A stretch of 64,000 nt of DNA from Phycisphaerales bacterium (GTDB lineage Bacteria; Planctomycetota; Phycisphaerae; UBA1845; UTPLA1). Both the position numbers and the translations under genes were made by a program. The DNA is taken from contig JAKSDK010001569.1 of NCBI GenBank assembly GCA_022360095.1, positions 1 through 64,000 of the forward strand, written 5' to 3'. Shown one piece after another: positions 53,227 through 61,163 of the stretch; the first letter of the stretch is position 1; each line of letters starts with the position of its first letter. The notes beneath the pieces are model-generated. The model made no database searches. It was given only the letters and a program-made list of their open reading frames with translations, and was not told the origin of the DNA.

Positions 53227-53248
53227 CGGCGACTGTGCTTTCGCCCGC

Positions 53249-53282
53249 GGTCGTTCGACCGATCCGTACACGGCTCGTACGG
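53249..53282. repeat. Two adjacent short inverted repeats
   Basis: GGTCG-TT-CGACC (53249-53260) is followed by CCGTAC...GTACGG (53264-53282). They lie in the 90-base gap between the TPR/alphaCTD and SpoIID-like genes. No U tract follows. They may give partial termination or act as a protein site. Confidence 0.35.
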
Positions 53283-53316
53283 TGACACCGCGGACGCATG
53301 AGAAGGAGCGAGTGCG

Positions 53317-54624
53317 TTGCAACCGGAGCAAGACCAGCCGCGTCGATCTGAAGTGTTCAACTGGGTCCAGCGAATCGGTCCTGCGCGAAGTCTCTTTCTG
53401 GCGCTGTTTTCGCTGAGCCTTCTCCTGCTCGGGTGCTATACCCTTACCGAAAGACGCATTATTGGGCGACGCCCTGCGACGGACGAAGTTCAGCCGCCCG
53501 AAGTCAGCGTTGATCACATGGTTCGCGTTCGTCTTCTGGGGAGCAAGCCGCGGGCCGCCATCGAGCTTGAAGTGACCGGTCCTTTTGAGATTTCCTCGGA
53601 GGCGCCGCAGCCGATTCAACAAGAACTGCCTCGGTTGCCGGTTTGCACCGCCCGCGTTGCACCGTCCGGCGGGATTAATCTCGGAGGCGCGCACTATCCG
53701 AACGACGATCTCCTGATCAGCCCGATGCGTGATGCAAGCATTGTGGTTGAAGGAAAGACCTATCGCGGTCTGCTCCGAATTCATTCCGATTCCGGCGGAT
53801 TGTTCGTCACAAACCATGTCGACATCGAATCCTATCTCCGTGGCGTTCTCCGTGGCGAGTTGCCCAGCCGTTTTCACGACGAGGCGTTTAAAGCGCAATG
53901 CGTGGCCGCCAGAACCTATGTGCTGTACCAAAAGAGAAATCGGTCCGCCGATTCGACGTTTGATGTGTACGACAGCGAACGCAGCCAAATGTATATCGGG
54001 GTGCTTGGAGAGGATGAAAGGGCGGTAGGCGCCGTTGCGGAGACCAGAGGCCAAATTTGCGTTTGGCGTGATCAAGGAGAGGACAAGCTGTTCTGCACCT
54101 ATTATTCCTCAACCTGTGGCGGCCGTTCGCAGCATGTCAACCATTTCAAGCCCAACGATCCGGATGTACCGCCTTTGCGCGGCAACGTGGAGTGCAAGGA
54201 TTGCTACCTCGCCAAGTTCTATCGCTGGAAACCGGTCAAGCTTTCCAAGACGGAAGTCACTCGGCGTATCGTCGCCAATTATCCTTCTATCGCTCGATTG
54301 GGAACCATCGTTGGCCTGCGTCCCAAGGAACTAACCGTCGACGGTCGCATCGTTCGCATTCACCTGGATGGTTCAACGGGACAGAACGAAACACTCGTCG
54401 GCGAGGATTTCCGCCTCTCCGTCGGCGGTCGCGTCTTAAAGTCCACCAACTTCGTCATCGAAGCCGGACCGGATTTTTTCCTATTCCGAGACGGCAGGGG
54501 CTATGGCCACGGCGTGGGCCTGTGTCAGCACGGCATGGAAACCAAGGCGCGGCGGGGCATGGGCTACAAGGCCATCCTCGCCCGCTACTACCCGACCTCC
54601 AGGATAAAGACCCTCTACAATTGA
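53317..54624 (+). CDS. SpoIID/LytB-domain lipoprotein
   Basis: The 435-residue protein starts at TTG, chosen because AAGGAG lies 8 bases upstream. A hydrophobic segment ends in the lipobox LLLGC (about 36). The SpoIID domain shows GVLRGELPSRFHDEAFKAQ with the catalytic-type Glu, VAARTYVLYQK, YYSSTCGGRSQHV and GYGHGVGLCQHGM. SpoIID-family enzymes are lytic transglycosylases acting on peptidoglycan denuded of peptides; in non-sporulating bacteria they take part in cell-wall remodelling or division. Its presence implies peptidoglycan in this organism, by inference. Confidence 0.9.
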   Translation: MQPEQDQPRRSEVFNWVQRIGPARSLFLALFSLSLLLLGCYTLTERRIIGRRPATDEVQPPEVSVDHMVRVRLLGSKPRAAIELEVTGPFEISSEAPQPIQQELPRLPVCTARVAPSGGINLGGAHYPNDDLLISPMRDASIVVEGKTYRGLLRIHSDSGGLFVTNHVDIESYLRGVLRGELPSRFHDEAFKAQCVAARTYVLYQKRNRSADSTFDVYDSERSQMYIGVLGEDERAVGAVAETRGQICVWRDQGEDKLFCTYYSSTCGGRSQHVNHFKPNDPDVPPLRGNVECKDCYLAKFYRWKPVKLSKTEVTRRIVANYPSIARLGTIVGLRPKELTVDGRIVRIHLDGSTGQNETLVGEDFRLSVGGRVLKSTNFVIEAGPDFFLFRDGRGYGHGVGLCQHGMETKARRGMGYKAILARYYPTSRIKTLYN

Positions 54625-54660
54625 CGGGGGAACAAGTCGCTCCTGGCTCACTTGCTACCA

Positions 54661-54690
54661 TTGAACTCCTGCCGACGCTAATCTTATAGA
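54661..54690 (+). promoter_or_regulatory. Candidate promoter of the CHASE2 cyclase gene
   Basis: TTGAAC (54661-54666) and TATAGA (54685-54690) are 18 bases apart, 43 bases before the cyclase start. Confidence 0.4.
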
Positions 54691-54733
54691 AAGGTGTCGA
54701 GCTTCACCGAAATGCGAAGCCGCATCGTCATCC

Positions 54734-57700
54734 ATGTTCAGGAACAAACCACAATTCGCGGGCGCGCTGGTCGGTCTGGTCGTCACTGGACTGTCCGCCC
54801 TATTATTCTTCGCCGTTCTCGATGAGAGAATGGAACTCCAGGCTTTTGATATGCGGGTCCAGTGGTGCAACACCATTGAACCCAGTGATTCCATCGTTCA
54901 TGTCGATATTGACGACAGTTCGGTGGAGAGGGTGGGGCGCTGGCCGTGGCGACGAGACCAGCATGCCGACACGCTACGGGTTCTGAACGAGCTCGGCGCA
55001 AAATATATCATGGTCGATTTGCTGCTTAGCGAACCCGAGGAGCCTTACATCGACAATCCGGCCCTGAGCAAAGACGCGGACATTGAAGGGGACGTCGAAG
55101 TTACAGGAGAAATCTCTGAGCAGAACCTGATCCTGGGCGATCTGGAACTGGCGGATGCGATCCGGAATTCCGGCAACGTCCTGATGGCCGTGCAATTGGA
55201 TGTCACGGCGCCCGACGCCCCCGAGCCCTTTCTGCGGTGGATCCGTCGCAGGTGGCGTGACAATCAGGAGATGACGGTGGGCGATGCCATAAGGGCCTTC
55301 GGACTGGAAAACACACCGGTCCAGCGGTTGAGGGTTCGACGAGAGTTGCTCCGACTACGCGCAACCGATGAGCTGTTGAGAGACTTTACGCTGACCGACC
55401 GGCAGCTCGCCGACCGGCTCGATGCCGACCTCCTTGAAGTGACCGCAGTCGTAGCCGGCGTAAAACGGGAAGTTGCTTATCGGTTGGTTGAACAACACTT
55501 TGATCGCGGTGAGATTCCTTCCTTTGAAAACGTCGCAGCCGCGATCCTCGGTAAACACCGTGACCGTCACACAGCCGATCGCGAGGATGTTAAGGGCGCT
55601 TATCGCGCCCAACTTGGCTTGATGGAGTTGAAAAAGGCGTACCATCCTCTGAGCCCTGATGTGGCCTCCCACCTGAATCGCGCCTACAACGCGGTGCCGC
55701 TGGACTATCGGCTTGCGAAGGCCGCCAGCGATATTGCGTCTGTCAACTTCGAGGCAGATATCGACGGAACGGTCCGCCGAGTGCCGATTCTCATCGACTA
55801 CAAGGGCGTCGCCGTCAAGCACCTGGGCTTTGCGGCGGCCGTCCATATTCTGGGCCTCGATCCGGATCGAATCACCATGCCTCATCCGAGATTAATGGTG
55901 ATCCCATATCGCGATGGGAGTAAATCGCTCGAAATTCCGCTGGACGGGCGAGGCAATCTCATCATCCCATGGGCTGGCACGGCGCAAGACTGGCGCACGG
56001 GCGGAGATTTCCCGCATATCTCCGTCGCCAAAATCTGGTCGCTCGTGAGCGCCAGGCGCGAAATCAAAGAAAATGAGACTCGCATCAATTATCTGCTCGC
56101 GGATGTCATTGCGGCGTCCAAAGGAACGGTCAAAAAAACCATCGGGGAAGGGGATAAGGCGAAGACCACGGACCATTACGGCGACAGCCCGTTTCGCGAG
56201 AACGTGAACAAACTGATCGGTATGGAACGCGAGATCCATTTGGCCGGGCTTCTGGGAAATCGATCGCAGGATGAAATCGAGGCCCTTAAGCAAAACTATC
56301 GGGAGTTTCTCGCGCACATAAAGCTGGAACAGAACAATGCAATCTCAAACGTCGAACTTTCATGCCAGGAGCTCGACACGTTTACACCGGAAGAACTCGC
56401 CGAAGACCCGGAGCTGAACGCGCTTGCGGATCGATTTAGATCCGCAAGAGAGTTGCTTCGGGGAAAATACGTCGAGCTTCAACAAGCCAACGCATTGCTG
56501 GCGGAAACCGCCGGTCGCCTGAAAAAACAACTGACCGCGGCCATCCAAGGAAAATATGTCTTTCTCGGTTTTGCGGCAACGGCTCAGGGCGACATCGTAT
56601 CCACACCGATTGATCCTCGAACGAACGGCGTCATGTGCCATGCGCACGTGCTTAACGGCTTTCTCCAGAATCGGTTTATCAGTCGTGCCGGACATTGGCG
56701 AGAAGTCATGGTCTGCTTGCTCCTGGGAATGGCTGCGGGCACGATTACCGCCACACGCGGCCCGAAAATCGCATTGGTCTCTTCAGTACTTCTGATCGCG
56801 GCCTTTGTGCTGTTCAACGGCAGGGCACTCTTTCAAGGCCTGGACAGTTGGTTCGCTTTGGTTGCGATCGTTGTCACGATCTTTCTTGCGTGGGCCTTTG
56901 TGACGCTGTTCCGCCAGTTTACCGCGGAGAGAGACAAAAGACTTTTTCGAAAACAACTCAGCCAGTACACGTCTCCGGCCATTGCCGAGAAGATCGCCGA
57001 AAGCCCCAACGCCGCCCAAGCGTTCAAGACAGTTCAAACACGCGATATCACCTGCTTCTTTACAGACCTTGCAGGCTTCACCTCCATCACGGAAACCGAA
57101 GATGCCGAGGTCGTACAGCATGTGCTCAACACGTACCTTGAGCGAATGAGCCAGGTGATCTGGTCACATCGCGGGCTCATCAACAAGTTTATGGGTGACG
57201 GCATCATGGCCTTCTTCAATCCGTCGGTGGACCCTTTGCCTCAGCATCCGCGCGTGGCCTGCGAAACCGCGATTGCGATGTTCGACGCCCTCGAACGCCT
57301 GAAACGAGAACAGAATGGAACACTCGGCGCTGACGTCTTTCGACAACTTGAAATGCGCGTCGGTATCGCCACCGGTCTCTGTGCCAACGGCGACATGGGC
57401 TCCGAACTCAAGGCCGACTACACGGTCATCGGAGACGTCGTGAACTTGGCGGCTCGTCTCGAGCCTGCCAACAAAGTGTTCGGAACGCAGGTCATGGTCT
57501 CACACTCCGTTCGTGAAGCCGTGCTCAATGACTACGAGTTCCGTCATCTGGCCGCCCTGCAGGTCAAGGGCAAGGCCCAGACGGTCCCCGTCTACGAAGT
57601 TGTCTGCCGTAAGGGCGAGCTGTCCGACGAGCAGCGCGACTACATCGAACGTTTTGAGGCCGGTATCACCCTATATCAGGAACGCAAGTGGGACGATTGC

Positions 57701-57838
57701 ATCGTACATTTCACGCGAATGCTGACGCGCCATGCCGGCGACGCCGGAGCGAGCCGTTACATCGCCGCCTGCCAGGAATTCAAGACCTTTCCGCCGGCCG
57801 ACGATTGGAACGGTGCATTGGAATTGAAAGAAAAATAG
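54734..57838 (+). CDS. CHASE2-domain class III adenylate/guanylate cyclase with large insertions
   Basis: The 1034-residue protein has TM1 (LVGLVVTGLSALLFFAVL) followed by a CHASE2 sensor in which the core parts (DSIVHVDIDDSSVERVGRWPW; FEADIDGTVRRVPILIDYKG) are split by an insertion at about 160-325 and followed by a second, coiled-coil stretch at about 440-600. Two or three helices follow (VMVCLLLGMAAGTITA, LDSWFALVAIVVTIFLAWAFV). The catalytic domain (about 770-960) has metal-binding Asp residues in FTDLAGFTSI and KFMGDGIMAFF and the transition-state segment YTVIGDVVNLAARLE. It makes cAMP or cGMP in response to an extracytoplasmic signal. No strong ribosome-binding site precedes the ATG. 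Confidence 0.9.
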   Translation: MFRNKPQFAGALVGLVVTGLSALLFFAVLDERMELQAFDMRVQWCNTIEPSDSIVHVDIDDSSVERVGRWPWRRDQHADTLRVLNELGAKYIMVDLLLSEPEEPYIDNPALSKDADIEGDVEVTGEISEQNLILGDLELADAIRNSGNVLMAVQLDVTAPDAPEPFLRWIRRRWRDNQEMTVGDAIRAFGLENTPVQRLRVRRELLRLRATDELLRDFTLTDRQLADRLDADLLEVTAVVAGVKREVAYRLVEQHFDRGEIPSFENVAAAILGKHRDRHTADREDVKGAYRAQLGLMELKKAYHPLSPDVASHLNRAYNAVPLDYRLAKAASDIASVNFEADIDGTVRRVPILIDYKGVAVKHLGFAAAVHILGLDPDRITMPHPRLMVIPYRDGSKSLEIPLDGRGNLIIPWAGTAQDWRTGGDFPHISVAKIWSLVSARREIKENETRINYLLADVIAASKGTVKKTIGEGDKAKTTDHYGDSPFRENVNKLIGMEREIHLAGLLGNRSQDEIEALKQNYREFLAHIKLEQNNAISNVELSCQELDTFTPEELAEDPELNALADRFRSARELLRGKYVELQQANALLAETAGRLKKQLTAAIQGKYVFLGFAATAQGDIVSTPIDPRTNGVMCHAHVLNGFLQNRFISRAGHWREVMVCLLLGMAAGTITATRGPKIALVSSVLLIAAFVLFNGRALFQGLDSWFALVAIVVTIFLAWAFVTLFRQFTAERDKRLFRKQLSQYTSPAIAEKIAESPNAAQAFKTVQTRDITCFFTDLAGFTSITETEDAEVVQHVLNTYLERMSQVIWSHRGLINKFMGDGIMAFFNPSVDPLPQHPRVACETAIAMFDALERLKREQNGTLGADVFRQLEMRVGIATGLCANGDMGSELKADYTVIGDVVNLAARLEPANKVFGTQVMVSHSVREAVLNDYEFRHLAALQVKGKAQTVPVYEVVCRKGELSDEQRDYIERFEAGITLYQERKWDDCIVHFTRMLTRHAGDAGASRYIAACQEFKTFPPADDWNGALELKEK

Positions 57839-57865
57839 TCTTCTGCCGACCTGTGTCGAACGAAC

Positions 57866-58741
57866 TCAGAACGGGAACACGCAAACGCCGCCGCCTTCTG
57901 TTGTCGCGTCCAACATGTTGACCTCTCCCTCCCCGTCACTTTCGAAGACATAACGAATATGGCAGTCGCAGCCGTCTTCGCAATCGAATGAGCCGTCATC
58001 GATGTTCCAAATGTAACCGCCAAGCAGCGATTCGGTCAGTTCCCACGCGTTAGAACGGCCGACGATGAAGTCGGGATGGGTCAACTCCACCTCCGGTGCC
58101 TGCTGGTAGATCATGCCTAGGGCGCGAATATTCAGATTGCCGGGAAAAGTGACGACGAACCAGTCTGCGTTGCCCAGGGTGACCAGGAAGGTCTCGTCGA
58201 TAACGCGGTAAAACGCGTTCAGGCAGTTGTATTGGTCTCGAGGCTGGCCCTGGAAGATGCGGACGATCATGCGGTTGGGAATCCAGGCCGGAGAGTGCGA
58301 TTCGTTCACAAGGAACTCGCCAAATGGCTCGGACGCGCGAATCAACGCCTGGTCCTGAACGACCAAATCGTACAGATCGTCGGAAGGCAGCAGCGAACCG
58401 CTGAATCCGAGGGTTTCCAGGGCAATCTGCTCGGCCTCGGGATCTTCACGGACCGGTCCGAAGTCGAACAGAACCGTGTCGGGATTGAGCAATGCCTGCA
58501 CGAAATCAGTGATATCTTCACCGTCGACGGCGCCGTCGGCATTCAGATCCGACGAGCAAAAGGACTGGGCCTCGGCGCCGCCAGGGTCCAGCAACACGGC
58601 AGCGAAATGCGGGACGTCGAGCGCGTCGATCGTGAGGTCCGTGTTGGCATCGGCAGGAACACAGCAGTCCTGAGCCGTTGCTGCCGACGAAATAAAGAGT
58701 ACGAGAATGAGGCTCGTGAACGTGAATAGACCTTTTTTCAT
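57866..58741 (-). CDS. Secreted protein with N-terminal dockerin-like module
   Basis: The 291-residue protein starts at MKKGLFTFTSLIL, with AGGAGG upstream; a frame 108 bases longer is not supported. A signal peptide (ending ATAQ) precedes a dockerin-like EF-hand pair (DANTDLTIDALD, DLNADGAVDGED) at the mature N-terminus, the reverse of the other dockerin-bearing proteins here. The rest has PAWIPNRMIVRIFQG and LNIRALGMIYQQAPEVEL, resembling the N-terminal propeptide segments of some subtilisin-like proteins, and ends in a Cys cluster (CEDGCDCHI). No catalytic domain follows. Function is unknown. Confidence 0.8.
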   Translation of the reverse strand: MKKGLFTFTSLILVLFISSAATAQDCCVPADANTDLTIDALDVPHFAAVLLDPGGAEAQSFCSSDLNADGAVDGEDITDFVQALLNPDTVLFDFGPVREDPEAEQIALETLGFSGSLLPSDDLYDLVVQDQALIRASEPFGEFLVNESHSPAWIPNRMIVRIFQGQPRDQYNCLNAFYRVIDETFLVTLGNADWFVVTFPGNLNIRALGMIYQQAPEVELTHPDFIVGRSNAWELTESLLGGYIWNIDDGSFDCEDGCDCHIRYVFESDGEGEVNMLDATTEGGGVCVFPF

Positions 58742-58929
58742 GCCGATCGCCCTCCTGTCGAGTGACAGCTTTAAGACACGTCCATTCAGTATAAGAATTG
58801 GGCGATGTGAAAACAATGTGATGCGTCTCGCCCGATGCGTCCAAATCACGATTGTGCTATACTAATTCGCGGAATATGCCCCTTTTGGGAGTGCCGACCG
58901 AAGTCCGATTCTTTCACCTGGAGTTTTTC

Positions 58930-60117
58930 ATGTCCGCCCAAGCCCCTGCTGCGGCGGTGACCCCCGAGGCCACCGATTATTACAACGTTCGAGGTTTGAT
59001 GTCCGAGGACGAACGTCAAATTCAGGACGCCGTCGCCCGATTTGTCGATGAGAAAGTCCTGCCCGTGATCCCGCAAGCGTTTGAAGATCACCGGTTCCCT
59101 TCAGAACTCGTGTCCGAGATTGCCGGGATGGGTTTGCTCGGTTGTAACATCGATGGCTATGACTGCGCCGGGCTGAACAACGTTTGCTACGGCCTGATTT
59201 GCCAGGAGCTGGAGCGTGGCGATAGCGGGGTCCGCAGTTTTGTCTCCGTGCAAGGCAGCCTCTGCATGTACCCGATCCTGACGTTCGGGAGCGAGGAGCA
59301 GAGACAGAAGTGGCTGCCGCCGATGGCCGCCGGCGAGGTGATCGGCTGCTTCGGCCTGACTGAACCCGACGGCGGGTCCGACCCCGGTACAATGAAGACG
59401 CACGCCAAAAAAGACGGCGGCGACTGGGTCCTCAACGGAGCCAAGATGTGGATCACCAACGGCACCGTCGCCGACATCGCCATCGTCTGGGCCATGACCG
59501 ACGATGGCGTTCGCGGCTTCATCGTCGAAAAGGAGATGCCCGGTTATACGACCCGTGACATTCTGCGCAAGTTCTCACTTCGTGCATCGGTCACATCCGA
59601 GTTGTTCTTCGACAATGTCCGCGTGCCCGAGGCGAACATGCTGCTGAATGTTCGTGGTCTGAAAGGACCGTTGAGTTGTCTGACACAGGCCCGCTACGGC
59701 ATCGCCTGGGGCGCGATCGGCGCTGCCATTGCCTGTTACAAGGAGGCGCTGGACTACTCGAAAGTTCGTATCGTTTTTAAGCGTCCTATCGCCCACACGC
59801 AGACGATTCAACGACGGTTGGCCGACATGTGCCGTCGAATCACGACGGCCCAGCTTCTCGCTTTGCAACTCGGCCGGTTGAAGGACGAAGGCACGATGCA
59901 CCACAGCCAGGTCTCGATGGCGAAGTGGAACAATGTCCGCATGGCGCTCGACATTGCCCGTGATGCCCGGGACATTCTCGGCGCCGGCGGCATCAGCATC
60001 GAATGCAGCCCGATCCGACATATGCTCAACATGGAAAGCGTGATTACGTACGAGGGGACAGAGACCATCCACGAACTCATCGTCGGCCGAGAGCTTTGCG
60101 GCAAAGAGGCATTTTGA
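58930..60117 (+). CDS. Acyl-CoA dehydrogenase, glutaryl-CoA dehydrogenase-like
   Basis: The 395-residue flavoenzyme starts at MSAQAPAAAVTPE (GGAG 6 bases upstream; a start 78 bases earlier is open but unlikely). FAD and substrate motifs include FGLTEPDGGSDP and WITNGTVADIAIVWA; the base is the Glu of TYEGTETIHEL. The GVRSFVSVQGSL segment aligns with the GCDH region carrying the Arg that promotes decarboxylation, so glutaryl-CoA to crotonyl-CoA is the likely reaction. Lysine or tryptophan catabolism would be the pathway. TATACT at 58858-58863 may be its -10; no clear -35 was found. Confidence 0.88.
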   Translation: MSAQAPAAAVTPEATDYYNVRGLMSEDERQIQDAVARFVDEKVLPVIPQAFEDHRFPSELVSEIAGMGLLGCNIDGYDCAGLNNVCYGLICQELERGDSGVRSFVSVQGSLCMYPILTFGSEEQRQKWLPPMAAGEVIGCFGLTEPDGGSDPGTMKTHAKKDGGDWVLNGAKMWITNGTVADIAIVWAMTDDGVRGFIVEKEMPGYTTRDILRKFSLRASVTSELFFDNVRVPEANMLLNVRGLKGPLSCLTQARYGIAWGAIGAAIACYKEALDYSKVRIVFKRPIAHTQTIQRRLADMCRRITTAQLLALQLGRLKDEGTMHHSQVSMAKWNNVRMALDIARDARDILGAGGISIECSPIRHMLNMESVITYEGTETIHELIVGRELCGKEAF

Positions 60118-60139
60118 CCCCTTTTCATTCAGATTCTTG

Positions 60140-61075
60140 TTAGGTTTCAGGGATGGTCGTCGTCCGATTGGGGACCCAACCTGCAATCGGGCTAACGGTT
60201 CCACAAAACGGACACGCCGTGATTGCGCTTCCCGCTCCGCAATAAGGGCATTGGCTGCCGCTCGCGAACATGTCAAAACCGTTGCCGCACGCGCATCGCC
60301 AGAACGAACCGACAGGGGGCGGCTCATGGCAGGATGGACACTTCGCCCAATCGTGTCGGGGTACATTCATCGCTTTCGCCAGCGCTTGGGCCTGCTTCAG
60401 CCCTTGCCAACTCCGCATCGCCGCGAAGCCCGCCATGATGGTGAGCCAGATGCTTTCCCCCCAAAGCAGAAGCAGGAGAATCGCCCCGCCAGAGCCGATG
60501 AGACCGATGATGGCCGCGACGCGCAGGCTTCTGTGCGGACCGATGAAGAACCACAGCAACGCGTGGACGATCTGCCCGCCGTCCAGTGGGTAGATCGGCA
60601 ACATGTTGAAGACCAGAAGCACGGCATTGAGCGTCGCCACCATTTCCAGGTAGATCCGCAAATCCCTCGCGTCTGGTACCAGCGCGGAAGAGGCGATGAC
60701 CAGTCCGACGGTGATTGGCACGAGAATGACGTTGACGAGCGGGCCGGCGGCGATGCTCCACAACAAGGCCCCGGGACGCCTTGGTGGATTGACATAGGCG
60801 ATTCCACCGAGCGGCCACAAGAGTATCCGACTGGCCGTCCCGCCCACGGATCGGCAGGCCAGGGCATGTCCAAACTCGTGGAGCAACACGATCCCGAAGA
60901 GCGTCAAATACTCTGCCGCATTCCAAATATGAGATTCGTAGATGCTGGTCCGGGTCTGGATGACCAGGACGGCCACCAACGCCCATGACCAGTGCAGATA
61001 GACGCTGATGCCGATCACTCGAAACAACTGCATCGCGCCGGGAAAGCCGGATTGTTGCGAATCTCCTTGGGACAT
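60140..61075 (-). CDS. M50-family intramembrane protease with C-terminal zinc ribbons
   Basis: The 311-residue protein has about five helices. The zinc site is LLHEFGHALACRS (HEXXH), and the third ligand is in LPIYPLDGG. This is the short SpoIVFB/site-2-protease type, without a PDZ domain. After the membrane part residues about 243-300 carry four CxxC-type knuckles (KCPSC, RCACG, QCPYCG, ACPFCG), a double zinc ribbon that could select substrates. It may release membrane-bound regulators. The gene seems close to leaderless (see the promoter entry) and converges with the acyl-CoA dehydrogenase gene. Confidence 0.9.
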   Translation of the reverse strand: MSQGDSQQSGFPGAMQLFRVIGISVYLHWSWALVAVLVIQTRTSIYESHIWNAAEYLTLFGIVLLHEFGHALACRSVGGTASRILLWPLGGIAYVNPPRRPGALLWSIAAGPLVNVILVPITVGLVIASSALVPDARDLRIYLEMVATLNAVLLVFNMLPIYPLDGGQIVHALLWFFIGPHRSLRVAAIIGLIGSGGAILLLLLWGESIWLTIMAGFAAMRSWQGLKQAQALAKAMNVPRHDWAKCPSCHEPPPVGSFWRCACGNGFDMFASGSQCPYCGAGSAITACPFCGTVSPIAGWVPNRTTTIPET

Positions 61076-61084
61076 TGGAAGTTC

Positions 61085-61090
61085 ATTATA
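61085..61090 (-). promoter_or_regulatory. -10 element of the M50 protease gene (near-leaderless transcript)
   Basis: On the minus strand TATAAT ends 9 bases before the ATG at 61075. A transcription start about 7 bases past the -10 would leave a leader of 2-3 bases, and no ribosome-binding site is visible. No good -35 was seen. Confidence 0.45.
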
Positions 61091-61163
61091 GTGAAACTAA
61101 ACGCATCTGCATTTTGCGGAAGTCCCGATTGCTTCCCGCCTCGGGAATAGCTACTGTTAAGGC

